A stretch of DNA of 64,000 bases from CAZUXY01 sp964624235. Its GTDB lineage: Bacteria > Spirochaetota > UBA4802 > UBA5368. The stretch spans positions 1 to 64,000 of the forward strand of contig CAZUXY010000009.1 of assembly GCA_964624235.1 (NCBI GenBank), given 5' to 3'. Numbering within the stretch: position 1 is the first letter of the stretch; each line of letters opens with the position of its first letter. Positions 8,879-17,334 of this stretch are shown here, piece by piece. Below the pieces are notes generated by a model, which had not been told where the DNA came from, did no database searches, and worked only from the letters and a program-made list of their open reading frames with translations. The position numbers were made by a program, and so were the translations under genes.

Positions 8879-10139
8879 GACCGCCCTCCGTTGTTTTTCC
8901 GTGGCGGGAAGTACCCCTGCCTTCTATGATAATGGAACGGCTGTATTTTTTCAAGACATAGTCCCTGCGCGGGTTGATGACGGGGAGATTCGCCACCAGG
9001 GTCTTGACCATCTTGAGGTTGTCCACCAGGGTGGAGATATTCGGGGTTTTCTGCGCCTCCTGCAGCGCCTCTCGTTTCCTGGCGAAGAAGTTCCCCGTGT
9101 TCTCGAGAATGCCGACAAGCACGGTCCCGTCCCTGTTCAGATAGTGATCGAACAGTTCCCCGTATGAGCGGTTGATAAATTCTTTCGGAAAGTCGACGGT
9201 GTTGATCGACACATCGGCATTGACGTTCAGCAGTTCGCTGATGACGTGGGATATGCCGCTGCCCGCTGACGCGCTGGCCACCAGCGTGCGGCTGTAATCG
9301 CTGGAAAGCACTATCTCGTCGCAGTTCGAGAACCTGAGATAACGCTCGAATTTCTCGTCGAGCAGCTCCGCACAGGTATACACGGTCTTGGATATTGATT
9401 TTATGGTGATGATGGCCATAACGGTCCGTGAGTCCACCTCCTGCACCGAGCCGCTGACCAGCCGGTCCGCCAGCACCAGCACTTTTTTCGCTCTTTTAAG
9501 GTTCGCCCTGCGCAGCACCTGTTCGTCGATGAAATCGCCGTAGATGAAGTTGACATGGGCGAAGGCGGGATCGGCGCGGAGGGCGTCCATCTCTTCCTGG
9601 GTGGCCGTGTTTACCAGCACGATTTCCGAGGGCAGGAAATTCCGGTTTTTGCGCATGATATCGGCGAGGAACCTGCTCATCTCCCTCTTCCATCCGCATA
9701 TGATGAAATGATCGTTTATCTTCAGCTCCTTCAATCCTTTTCCCTCCTTCAGCTGTTTTTCCACAAAGAACGAGGCGATGTTACCGGTAACCACACCGAC
9801 AAGGGCCACACCGAAAAACATCAGAAGAACCCCCACCATCCTGCCTGCCGTGGACACGGGATAGTAGTCTCCGTATCCCACCGTCGTGGAGGTGACGAAC
9901 GCCCACCAGACCGATTCTTCCAGGCTTTTAATGTTGCTGACCTTCTCCTCCACCCACTTCCCGTCGACTACTTTGTAGCGTATATGGTCCTTCTCGATGT
10001 AATATACGCCTATGGAAAAGAAGAACATTACTATAAAACCCACCAGGAACAGCTTAAAAGCGAAATTCCGGTAGATCGGCAATAGAAAAAACCGGATCTT
10101 TTTACGCCACATTCGTTCGGTGGAACCATTCTCATTCAT
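8862..10139 (-). CDS. two-TM potassium channel with RCK/TrkA-N domain
   Basis: A 425-residue inner-membrane channel: TM1 about residues 28-48, a pore helix, the K+ selectivity filter TVGYGD at residues 86-91, TM2 about 101-125, then a cytosolic TrkA-N/RCK-like Rossmann region starting HFIICGWKREMSRF. The usual GxGxxG nucleotide loop is degenerate here (ICGWKR), so nucleotide gating is uncertain. The region ends with a basic tail. It overlaps and is probably co-translated with the cyclic-nucleotide-binding gene that follows. A GGAAAGAAAG tract precedes the ATG. Confidence 0.9.
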   Translation of the reverse strand: MNENGSTERMWRKKIRFFLLPIYRNFAFKLFLVGFIVMFFFSIGVYYIEKDHIRYKVVDGKWVEEKVSNIKSLEESVWWAFVTSTTVGYGDYYPVSTAGRMVGVLLMFFGVALVGVVTGNIASFFVEKQLKEGKGLKELKINDHFIICGWKREMSRFLADIMRKNRNFLPSEIVLVNTATQEEMDALRADPAFAHVNFIYGDFIDEQVLRRANLKRAKKVLVLADRLVSGSVQEVDSRTVMAIITIKSISKTVYTCAELLDEKFERYLRFSNCDEIVLSSDYSRTLVASASAGSGISHVISELLNVNADVSINTVDFPKEFINRSYGELFDHYLNRDGTVLVGILENTGNFFARKREALQEAQKTPNISTLVDNLKMVKTLVANLPVINPRRDYVLKKYSRSIIIEGRGTSRHGKTTEGGHVAVQ

Positions 10140-10290
10140 ATTCTTTCTTTCCGGACCGGCAGCACCCCATCCGCATCCGGAAGCAGGGGCACTCCTTTCT
10201 AAAAAATGGATTATTATTGTTATTTTCGAAAGATTTGCGGGGAGGGTTTACACAATTTATCACTGTACAGGTGATTTTCCCACACCGCGT

Positions 10291-10330
10291 CGTTCCGCAC
10301 CGTTCCGCGTCGTTCCGCACCGTTCCGCAT
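10291..10330. repeat. four tandem 10-bp repeats CGTTCCGCNN
   Basis: CGTTCCGCAC, CGTTCCGCGT, CGTTCCGCAC, CGTTCCGCAT head to tail, with a partial copy just before. They form a 20-bp period repeated twice. They lie in the 314-base gap between the divergent K+-channel and glnS genes, about 40 nt upstream of the putative glnS -35 element. Confidence 0.85.
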
Positions 10331-10366
10331 TTTACACAGGCGAAACGGGGTACCGCCGCTAAACTC

Positions 10367-10396
10367 TTGACAGAAGACCCCGGTGTTACGTACTCT
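10367..10396 (+). promoter_or_regulatory. putative promoter for glnS
   Basis: Consensus -35 TTGACA (10367-10372), 18-nt spacer, weak -10 TACTCT (10391-10396), about 58 nt before the glnS start codon. Confidence 0.55.
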
Positions 10397-10453
10397 GACC
10401 CGGTAAAAGCCCGTAAATGACTTAAAAACTACAGGAACTACAGTAAAAATACC

Positions 10454-12145
10454 ATGGAATCGCAGAACAGCGTAAGGCCGTCAAACTTTATCGAAGAAAT
10501 CATCAACGCCGACCTCGCCGAAGGGCGCAGCCCTCATGTGCATACCCGGTTCCCCCCCGAACCGAACGGCTACCTTCATATCGGCCACGCGAAATCCATC
10601 TGCCTGAATTTCGGCCTGGCGCTGAAATACGGCGGGAGGTGCAACCTGCGCTTCGACGACACCAATCCCGAAAAGGAGGACATCGAGTACGTCGAATCCA
10701 TCATGGAAGACGTGCGGTGGCTCGGTTTCCGTTGGAACGGGGAACCCCTCTATGCCTCGGATTATTTTCAACAGCTCTACGAGTGGGCGGTGATGCTTAT
10801 CAGAAAAGGACTGGCCTATGTCGACGACCAGAGCGCCGAGGAGGTGGCCGCCACGCGGGGGACCCCCACCGAGCCGGGCAGGGAAAGCCCCGGAAGATCC
10901 CGTTCGGCGGAGGAAAACCTGGACCTTTTCGAAAGGATGAGGAACGGGGAGTTTCCCGACGGGTCCAGGGTGCTCAGGGCAAAAACGGGAATGGCCTCCC
11001 CCAACATGCACATGCGCGACCCCGTGCTGTACCGCATCAAGCACGCGACCCATCACCGGACCGGCGACCGCTGGTGCGTGTACCCGATGTACGATTTCGC
11101 CCACGGGCAGTCCGATTACATTGAAAGCATCACCCATTCCATCTGCACCCTGGAGTTCGAAGTGCACCGGCCCCTGTACGACTGGTTCCTGGACCAGGTA
11201 GCGGAACCGGGGCGCATACGCCCCCGCCAGATAGAGTTCGCGCGGCTCAACATGAATTACACGGTTATGAGCAAGAGACTGCTCTTGCAGCTGGTGAAGG
11301 AAGGTCATGTCACGGGATGGGACGATCCCCGCATGCCCACCATCTCGGGGCTACGGCGCCGGGGCTATACGCCGGAGTCTATCAGGGAATTCGCCGACCG
11401 TGTCGGTGTCGCGAAACGGGACAATGTGGTCGATATGGCGCTGCTGGAACACTGCGTGCGGGACGACCTCAACCGGCGCGCCCGGCGCATCATGGCCGTA
11501 CTCAATCCCGTCAGGCTCGTCATCGAAAACTATCCTGAAGGCAGTACCGAAGAGATAGATGCCGTCAACAACCCTGAAGACCCCTCGATGGGCACCCGGA
11601 AAGTCCCTTTTACCAGGGAGCTTTATATCGAGCGGGAAGACTTCATGGAAGACCCCCCGAAGAAGTTCTTCAGGCTCTATCCCGGCGGCGAGGTGCGCCT
11701 GCGGTACGCCTATATAATACGGTGCACCGGCGTGGTGAAAAACAGCGCCGGGGAGGTCACGGAAATACGCTGCACCCGCGATCCCGAGACCAGGCCCGGA
11801 GGCTCACAGGAACAAAGGAAGGTAAAAGGCACCATCCACTGGGTGTCGGCCGCCCATGCGGTCGAGGCGGAGGTACGGCTGTACGACCGCCTGTTCCTCC
11901 ATGAGGACCCCATGAAGACCGCGCCGGGAAAAGATTTTATTTCGGGCCTTAACCCTGGTTCGCTGAGGATAGTACAGGGATTTCTGGAACCCTGCGCGAA
12001 GGACGCGCACCCGATGGATAAATTCCAGTTCGAGCGCACCGGTTACTTCTGCGCCGACAGGGACACGGCGCCGGGCAGGCCGGTGTTCAACCGTACCGTG
12101 GGACTCAGGGACACATGGGCGAAGATAGCGGGTGAGAGAGCCTAA
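10454..12145 (+). CDS. glnS: glutaminyl-tRNA synthetase
   Basis: A 563-residue class I synthetase that charges tRNA-Gln directly with glutamine in the cytosol. The signature HIGH is at residues 42-45 within FPPEPNGYLHIGHAK, and the KMSKS-equivalent loop reads VMSKR near residue 270. The order of catalytic domain then beta-barrel anticodon-binding domains, and the length, match bacterial GlnRS rather than a non-discriminating GluRS (which lacks the C-terminal barrels). Its presence implies that at least part of Gln-tRNA is made without the GatCAB amidotransferase. A tRNA-Gln(CUG) gene lies 1.7 kb downstream. Confidence 0.96.
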   Translation: MESQNSVRPSNFIEEIINADLAEGRSPHVHTRFPPEPNGYLHIGHAKSICLNFGLALKYGGRCNLRFDDTNPEKEDIEYVESIMEDVRWLGFRWNGEPLYASDYFQQLYEWAVMLIRKGLAYVDDQSAEEVAATRGTPTEPGRESPGRSRSAEENLDLFERMRNGEFPDGSRVLRAKTGMASPNMHMRDPVLYRIKHATHHRTGDRWCVYPMYDFAHGQSDYIESITHSICTLEFEVHRPLYDWFLDQVAEPGRIRPRQIEFARLNMNYTVMSKRLLLQLVKEGHVTGWDDPRMPTISGLRRRGYTPESIREFADRVGVAKRDNVVDMALLEHCVRDDLNRRARRIMAVLNPVRLVIENYPEGSTEEIDAVNNPEDPSMGTRKVPFTRELYIEREDFMEDPPKKFFRLYPGGEVRLRYAYIIRCTGVVKNSAGEVTEIRCTRDPETRPGGSQEQRKVKGTIHWVSAAHAVEAEVRLYDRLFLHEDPMKTAPGKDFISGLNPGSLRIVQGFLEPCAKDAHPMDKFQFERTGYFCADRDTAPGRPVFNRTVGLRDTWAKIAGERA

Positions 12146-12211
12146 ACGTGTAATCAGATTAAAAGACCACCGTACAGGCTTCTTTAAAACCACGTGACAC
12201 CGATAGTCTTC

Positions 12212-13615
12212 TCAGGTCTTTTTCACCAGAATCACCGTGAGATCGTCCTTGATATATTTCTCTTCAACCGTTGAGTAAAACTCTCCGAGCATATAATCGA
12301 GCGTTTCCCGGGCAGTGCCTTCAGGCGCGTTTTTAAAGGAAGCGAGTATACGATCGCGTCCGTATGCGCTGCCCATAGTGTCGCTGGACTCAAGAAGACA
12401 GTCGGTGAAACAAAGCAGGCAATCACCCTCAGAGAGGGAAAACCGCACCGTTTTCATCACGCTGTCTGACCGGAATATTCCTATGGGCTTGCCCTTGAAA
12501 TTGCCGAGCTTTTCTCCCACCGCGACCGTATCGCCGGTCCTGTGCCGGCGCAGCAGCATGTCCGGATGGCCTGTATTGACATATTCGATTTTACCGTTCG
12601 CCATTCTCAGCATGATCCCGGTTATGAAAATGTCGGCGTGTTCCAGTTCCAGGGCTATTTCATCGTTCGCCGCGCGCACCACGCTGCTCAGGGTTTCATC
12701 CGCGTGATTCCTGAAACAACGGTACAGCACCGGTTTGGCCAGCATGGTCACCAGCGCCGCCGAAATACCGTGACCCGAAACATCATATAGACACATGCCG
12801 GCGAGTGTATCCCCATCGAAATAGAAATCGTAGAAATCCCCCGAAATCCCCGACCGGGGCCGGTAAGAAAAAGCGATGTCCCAGCCGGGGGCGACGATGG
12901 GACCCTTGGGCAGCACGGCGGCCTGCAGGTAAGAAGCAATCTCCCTTTCCATGGCATCGACGCGGTTTGCCTCGTGAAGTGTACGGTTTATGACCAGCAG
13001 GTCCATGTTTGCCTGCTCCAGGTCCAGATGGGCCTTTTCAATCTCCTTATTCCTCAGGTCCAGCTGCTGGGCCACATATGAAAGAAAGAGAAACACCGGC
13101 ATGAAACAGAAGATAAAAAAAAGCTCGCCGGTAAGATCACCCTTCTGGCCCGCATAGCGCACCGCCCATATCGTTACCAGGAGCTGGCATGTGAGGGTTC
13201 CCATGGACATCACCAGCGACTTTTTACGATCGGTAATGAAAATCACGAAAGACACCGCGATAAGGGAACAGGTGATACCCATCCACCGCAGTTCATTCAG
13301 GTGGTATATCCATATGCAGTACATCAGTATGAACAGCAGGTAATGACTGTAGAAGAGCACTTCCCCGTAAAGCTCATTCATATTTTTGTTTAGAAAGGTG
13401 ATCAGGATAGTGCCCCCGGTATACACAAGCACCGTCGCGGATATGACCAGGGTTACCCTGTAACTGATACTGGTAAGCCCCAGGGCCTTGCCTGCCAGGG
13501 TCATGATAATCGCGAAGCCGTACCCGAGAAACACCATGTAGAGCGTTACCAGATATTTTTTATATGTTATCCGGGTGCCGCTGTTTTTATCATACAGCTC
13601 AATGAAACTCGGCAT
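12212..13615 (-). CDS. membrane-anchored PP2C/SpoIIE-type serine phosphatase
   Basis: A 467-residue protein. About residues 15-200 contain six or so membrane segments; a short coiled-coil (RNKEIEKAHLDLEQANMDLL) then leads to a SpoIIE/RsbU-type PP2C domain from about residue 245. Catalytic metal-site motifs are visible: SGDFYDF, DVSGHGISAAL, NTGHP and KDDLTVI. The usual YTDG motif is FTDC. Such proteins dephosphorylate anti-anti-sigma factors in partner-switching systems; no such partner is in this window. I chose ATG 13615 because GGGAGG stands just upstream; an in-frame extension to 13729 lacks such a site. Confidence 0.88.
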   Translation of the reverse strand: MPSFIELYDKNSGTRITYKKYLVTLYMVFLGYGFAIIMTLAGKALGLTSISYRVTLVISATVLVYTGGTILITFLNKNMNELYGEVLFYSHYLLFILMYCIWIYHLNELRWMGITCSLIAVSFVIFITDRKKSLVMSMGTLTCQLLVTIWAVRYAGQKGDLTGELFFIFCFMPVFLFLSYVAQQLDLRNKEIEKAHLDLEQANMDLLVINRTLHEANRVDAMEREIASYLQAAVLPKGPIVAPGWDIAFSYRPRSGISGDFYDFYFDGDTLAGMCLYDVSGHGISAALVTMLAKPVLYRCFRNHADETLSSVVRAANDEIALELEHADIFITGIMLRMANGKIEYVNTGHPDMLLRRHRTGDTVAVGEKLGNFKGKPIGIFRSDSVMKTVRFSLSEGDCLLCFTDCLLESSDTMGSAYGRDRILASFKNAPEGTARETLDYMLGEFYSTVEEKYIKDDLTVILVKKT

Positions 13616-13781
13616 ATTCCCTCCCAAAATGGTAAACCAAGTTGGTACCACCGGAAGCGCTGGAACAGGCAACTTTTTATTCTGAAACAGGTAGTTGCCG
13701 GCCGGGTACATTATTACGTGTACCCGCACCAGGCTGCATTACACCGGTTACCCGCAAAACACGGTACCCGGCCACAAATAC

Positions 13782-13810
13782 TTGACAAAATCTCAAGTTT
13801 ATTCTACCTA
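13782..13810 (+). promoter_or_regulatory. promoter for tRNA-Gln
   Basis: Consensus TTGACA at 13782-13787 and a weak TACCTA -10 at 13805-13810 after 17 nt, ending 12 nt before the mature tRNA 5' end. Confidence 0.6.
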
Positions 13811-13822
13811 TGGCACCAGTAA

Positions 13823-13895
13823 TGCCCGGTGGTGTAATTGGCAACACGTCTGGCTCTGGACCAGAAATGTCCAGGTTCGAACCCTGGCCGGGCAG
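13823..13895 (+). tRNA. tRNA-Gln (anticodon CUG)
   Basis: A 73-nt cloverleaf can be folded by eye. The acceptor stem is TGCCCGG / CCGGGCA. The D-arm is GTG...CAC. The anticodon stem TCTGG / CCAGA encloses loop CTCTGGA, giving anticodon CTG, which reads CAG. The T-arm CCAGG / CCTGG has loop TTCGAAC. The discriminator is G, as usual for tRNA-Gln. The CCA end is not encoded. It is the only tRNA in the window and lies close to glnS. Confidence 0.96.
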
Positions 13896-13897
13896 CA

Positions 13898-13922
13898 TAA
13901 AGGGCCTGTACAGGCCCTTTTC
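13898..13922 (+). terminator. Rho-independent terminator after tRNA-Gln
   Basis: Perfect 10-bp hairpin AAAGGGCCTG / CAGGCCCTTT with a TA centre, followed by T residues, starting 3 nt after the tRNA. Confidence 0.88.
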
Positions 13923-14480
13923 GATTTACCTGCGGTGTTTCCCGCTATTTGATCTGTTAATCATAATTCACCGACTGAATGCTGTTCATAGTCCTTCCCT
14001 GACGCTTCAACATGCGGAAAGGTGCGGTATACATTATTGAAACTTCTGCGGGCAGCGCTCAAAGAAATCACCGGGCGGATTTCAGCGGGGAATCCGGTAC
14101 ATGCATGTAGTGAGGCAGGGGGTTTGCGGTGCGTGTGTTATTTTTCGAACCTGCCCGCCGCCGCGACCAGGTTCATTGCGAGACCGTAGACGTTAATGCC
14201 GACGGCACAGAAGCCGCTTTAACGACATCACTGCTCCTCTTTTCCCTCATCCGTTGCGATAATGGAAGCAGAAAGCGGGATTATATCATCAGTTACGCAT
14301 CACAACGCCCGGTAAGACGAACACCGGTCAGGGGTTCATCAAAGCGCCTCTGTGCGCAGTCAGGGGCAGAGTCCCCGTTCCTCTCCTGGTGGAAAAACGG
14401 GGCTCTTTATACTTCCGCTCTCTGATCCAGGCTGCTGTATCCGGTTACATGCCGGAGAAACAGTACCTTGCCGGTTCCCG
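13923..14480. other. intergenic region, no gene seen
   Basis: No credible gene was found in about 560 bases. The only structure noted is a hairpin at 14368-14406 (AGAG-T-CCCCGTT / AACGGGGCTCT, one bulge), followed on the plus strand by TTTATA. It may end transcription of the M24 gene or be unrelated. Confidence 0.5.
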
Positions 14481-15647
14481 CTACAGCTTGATCGTCAGAT
14501 CTTTAAGGGAATCGGGCGCTTCGGTGAGACAGATGTTGCCGGTATCGGTGATGAGCACGGTGTCGGAGTGACGGTATCCGCCCTGCCCCGGAATATAGAT
14601 TCCCGGCTCGATGGAGATTATCATGCCCGGTTCCAGTTTTCTCCTGTCGCCCATCGCCACATAAGGTGCCTCGTGGCCGGTAATACCGAAACCGTGTCCC
14701 GTGCGGTGGAGCAGGTAATCGCCGAAACCCGCCCTGGTTATTACGTGACGAACCCTCTTGTCGATCTTTTCCAGTACGGCTCCGGGTACGGCCAGCTTGT
14801 ACGCCAGCGCGCGCGCCTTCATCATCGCCTGGAACGGTTTCTTCGCGTGCTCGGGCACCTTCCCCAGAAAGAACGTACGTTCCACCTCGACACCATAGCC
14901 GTCCACCTGTGCGGAAACGATGGAAACGTGCGGACCCCCCTCTTCCATAGTCGTCAGGGGAGCGGGAACCAGGTGCGGATCGTGGGAAATAGACGGGGGC
15001 CATACCGCACCCATGAATCTGGAAATGATCAGGTTCGCCTCGGGTATATCGCCCAGCATGCGTCCCATCATGAGGCGCACCACTTCGCTGTACAGGGCGA
15101 TCTCGGCGACCCCCGGCCGTGTGACCTCGAGAAGTTTACGGTGCCCTTCGCTGACTATGGAACAGGCGTGTACGGTGCGCCCGATCTCATATTCGGTCTT
15201 GATAAGCCTCACCTCGTCTATCAGGTCGGCGATCAGGTGCTTGCCCGGTGTTTTCTTCACGACGCCCACGGGCATGGCGGACTCGATACCCACCCTGGCC
15301 GTCTTCGGTATGAGGGTTTTATACACATCGAACCAGTTCTGTCCTCTGGGCGCCGGATATTCGTAATAGGTGGCATACCCGAGCTCGCCGAGCGCGCGCG
15401 ATTTCACGTGGGCCGATTCGAGCAGGGGGCAGAGCATGGTGGGCGCGCCTTCCGCGGGGATAATGAGGATGAAAGGCCTTTCGTGGACGTTATTGGCGAA
15501 ATTCGTCAGGTAATAGATATTAACGGGATCGAAAGACACATAGTAGTCCAGGCCCTTCGCCCGCATCAGCGCCCGGACCTTCGAAAGTCTGCCGGCCAGT
15601 TCCGGTTTGTCCGGGGCCGCCGTGACCGGTGTGGGAATAGATGCCAT
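14481..15647 (-). CDS. creatinase/prolidase-fold (M24) protein, metal ligands lost
   Basis: A 388-residue protein with the two-domain pita-bread architecture: an N-terminal creatinase_N domain (about 15-150) and a C-terminal M24 domain. The proton-shuttle region HRTGHGFG (314-321) and the Glu in SIEPGIY (347) are kept. The first metal Asp pair is absent, reading GYGVEVERT at 250-258 with Glu at the second Asp position. The last Glu is replaced by Ser in GYRHSDT. Creatinase, which needs no metal, shows a similar GYxxxxERT pattern. It is therefore more likely a creatinase-like hydrolase of a small C-N compound than an Xaa-Pro aminopeptidase. A possible promoter TTGACT-N17-TAGTCT lies at 15698-15726. 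Confidence 0.82.
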   Translation of the reverse strand: MASIPTPVTAAPDKPELAGRLSKVRALMRAKGLDYYVSFDPVNIYYLTNFANNVHERPFILIIPAEGAPTMLCPLLESAHVKSRALGELGYATYYEYPAPRGQNWFDVYKTLIPKTARVGIESAMPVGVVKKTPGKHLIADLIDEVRLIKTEYEIGRTVHACSIVSEGHRKLLEVTRPGVAEIALYSEVVRLMMGRMLGDIPEANLIISRFMGAVWPPSISHDPHLVPAPLTTMEEGGPHVSIVSAQVDGYGVEVERTFFLGKVPEHAKKPFQAMMKARALAYKLAVPGAVLEKIDKRVRHVITRAGFGDYLLHRTGHGFGITGHEAPYVAMGDRRKLEPGMIISIEPGIYIPGQGGYRHSDTVLITDTGNICLTEAPDSLKDLTIKL

Positions 15648-15697
15648 GTAAGTTACCTCCCTCGGGGGTTAATGGAACACATATAAGTGCATAACGG

Positions 15698-15726
15698 AGA
15701 CTAGTACGTTACGCGGTCAAAGTCAA
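15698..15726 (-). promoter_or_regulatory. putative promoter of the M24 gene
   Basis: On the minus strand TTGACT (15721-15726), 17-nt spacer, TAGTCT (15698-15703), about 50 nt before the start codon. Confidence 0.45.
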
Positions 15727-15808
15727 ACACATTTAACGTACCGGTTCCCGATAAAGTCCCCGGGGCCGACCGCAATTCCGCCGGCGGGTACGTTATTTCC
15801 TTAAATAA

Positions 15809-15836
15809 TTGACACCGGGGCGTTTCATGATATGGT
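15809..15836 (+). promoter_or_regulatory. putative promoter of the M28 peptidase gene
   Basis: TTGACA (15809-15814), 16-nt spacer, TATGGT (15831-15836), about 90 nt before the start codon at 15927. Confidence 0.6.
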
Positions 15837-15926
15837 ACTGATCTCCGGGCTTATCGGACCATTGACGCCTGTTGCCGGTCCCGGCTTCATGTGACCGTCT
15901 TTAACGCAAACAAGGAGGACGCCGGT

Positions 15927-17093
15927 ATGGATCTGTATAAAATTCTCGAAACCATTGCCGTTCCCCGACCGAACCACAGCGACGCGGTGGACAAAACCGC
16001 CGCCTACCTCAAGGGACTGCTCACCTCGTGGAACATCCCTTTCGATGTACAGCACTACACCCTGCGTCCCTGTGAGCAGCTGCTGGTGGGGTATGCCTGC
16101 TTTTTTCTGGCGCTGCTGGCGCTGTATTTTGTAATAAAGCAAAAACCGCTGCCAATACTGGCGGCCGCGCTGGCCATACCGGTGCTCATGATACTGGAAT
16201 ACGAGTTTTTTATTCCGGTGGTTAGCCCGCTTATCACGAAGGGTGGACAGAATCTCATAGTATCTTTCAACGCTCCCGACGCCATGAGGGAACTCGTGTT
16301 CGCGGCCCATTATGATTCCAAGACCGATTTCTTCGACCACCTGGAACGGGCGAAGATCTACCGTTTCATCCCGGTCGCCGGGGTGCTGGGTATGCTCATG
16401 GCGCTCTGGGTAAAGCTGCGCACACGTATGAAAGCGCTGCGGAAACCTTTTTTCGCTCCCCTGACCGTCGCCTTTGCGGCGCTCCTGGCGGCATACTGGG
16501 GACTGGTGGCCCTGGGGATGGGCGGATACATTTTCCTTTCAAAACAGAGCTGCGGGGCCGTGGACGACGGAGGAGCGGTGGTGACCCTACTCGGCCTTGC
16601 GAAGAACATCAAAGAGGGTAAAGTTAACACCGGAAAATCCAGTATCACCATCATATTCATGAGCGGGGAGGAGGTCGGTCCCCAGGGATCGTACTGGTAT
16701 GTTAAAAAAAGATTCAGGGACGCGCCGGCGAAACCCTCCCTGCCCGTTTCACTGGTCAACCTGGAACTGGTCGGCCAGAACGGCACCATGGTCTACTGGA
16801 GAAAATACGGCGTCTTCCTTTCTTTCAAGGGGCATGATCAGGAACTGGAAAAACGGATCGCGGCCGCATGGAAAGATGTCGCGGGGAAACCGCCTGTAGC
16901 GGGGGGCGCCATCACCGACGACGCGTACCATTTCATCAACGCGGGTATACCGGCCATAACCGTCGGCCACACGGGAATACCCGGTTTGGGCGAGGGGGGA
17001 TTTCATGATGTTACGGACTGTATGGACCGGGTGAACAGGAACAACCTTTATCTGATGGTAAAAACCCTGGGGAAATATATCGAAGGGTATTGA
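15927..17093 (+). CDS. membrane-embedded M28-family metallopeptidase
   Basis: A 388-residue protein with a split M28 aminopeptidase fold. Zinc-site motifs are seen in order: AHYDSKTD (His ligand), DDGG (bridging Asp), GEEVGPQGS (catalytic Glu and ligand Glu), NLELVG and GFHDVTDC (last His). Between the first strands and the catalytic part are four hydrophobic segments (about residues 55-75, 78-100, 150-170, 180-205), so the domain is interrupted by membrane helices. This would place the active site at the membrane surface. Substrates are probably peptides. AAGGAGG 8 nt upstream fixes the start at 15927; an in-frame upstream codon at 15891 is unlikely. Confidence 0.85.
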   Translation: MDLYKILETIAVPRPNHSDAVDKTAAYLKGLLTSWNIPFDVQHYTLRPCEQLLVGYACFFLALLALYFVIKQKPLPILAAALAIPVLMILEYEFFIPVVSPLITKGGQNLIVSFNAPDAMRELVFAAHYDSKTDFFDHLERAKIYRFIPVAGVLGMLMALWVKLRTRMKALRKPFFAPLTVAFAALLAAYWGLVALGMGGYIFLSKQSCGAVDDGGAVVTLLGLAKNIKEGKVNTGKSSITIIFMSGEEVGPQGSYWYVKKRFRDAPAKPSLPVSLVNLELVGQNGTMVYWRKYGVFLSFKGHDQELEKRIAAAWKDVAGKPPVAGGAITDDAYHFINAGIPAITVGHTGIPGLGEGGFHDVTDCMDRVNRNNLYLMVKTLGKYIEGY

Positions 17094-17128
17094 TACAGTA
17101 TCATTCATGCGACCGGCCTGAAGAATCC

Positions 17129-17156
17129 GCCACCGAGGCACAGAGGCACAGAAAAA
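17129..17156 (+). repeat. short dispersed repeat, copy 1
   Basis: Reads GCCACCGAGGCACAGAGGCA then CAGAAAAA. It matches copies at 18412-18442 and, inverted, at 18574-18601 in the pattern GCCACxGxGGxxxxGAGxCxCAGA. It lies between the M28 gene and the 3' end of etfA. Confidence 0.65.
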
Positions 17157-17334
17157 CAATGGGGGTGACGGCGGTTCCCTTTATGACCGTATTTCCCTGG
17201 GTGGTGATATTCATTTCGATGCCGGCCGGCCTCACGGGCGTCATCCCTGTGAGCAAAAACTTGTTTTCAGTAATTTTTTTGACACTCGTCCAGCGGGAAA
17301 CAGGGGACGGTATGCCTTTACGGCCGCGTCCCTT

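Noticed and set aside
10285..10330. CRISPR array
   Set aside because: Repeats are only 10 bp, contiguous and without spacers; no cas gene is present.
14129..14425. 98-residue frame after tRNA-Gln
   Set aside because: No ribosome-binding site, no recognisable domain, and codon use unlike the neighbouring genes; treated as non-coding.
14352..15686. 444-residue plus-strand frame opposite the M24 gene
   Set aside because: It mirrors the M24 gene on the other strand, matches no family and lacks a ribosome-binding site. It is a G+C-driven antisense frame.
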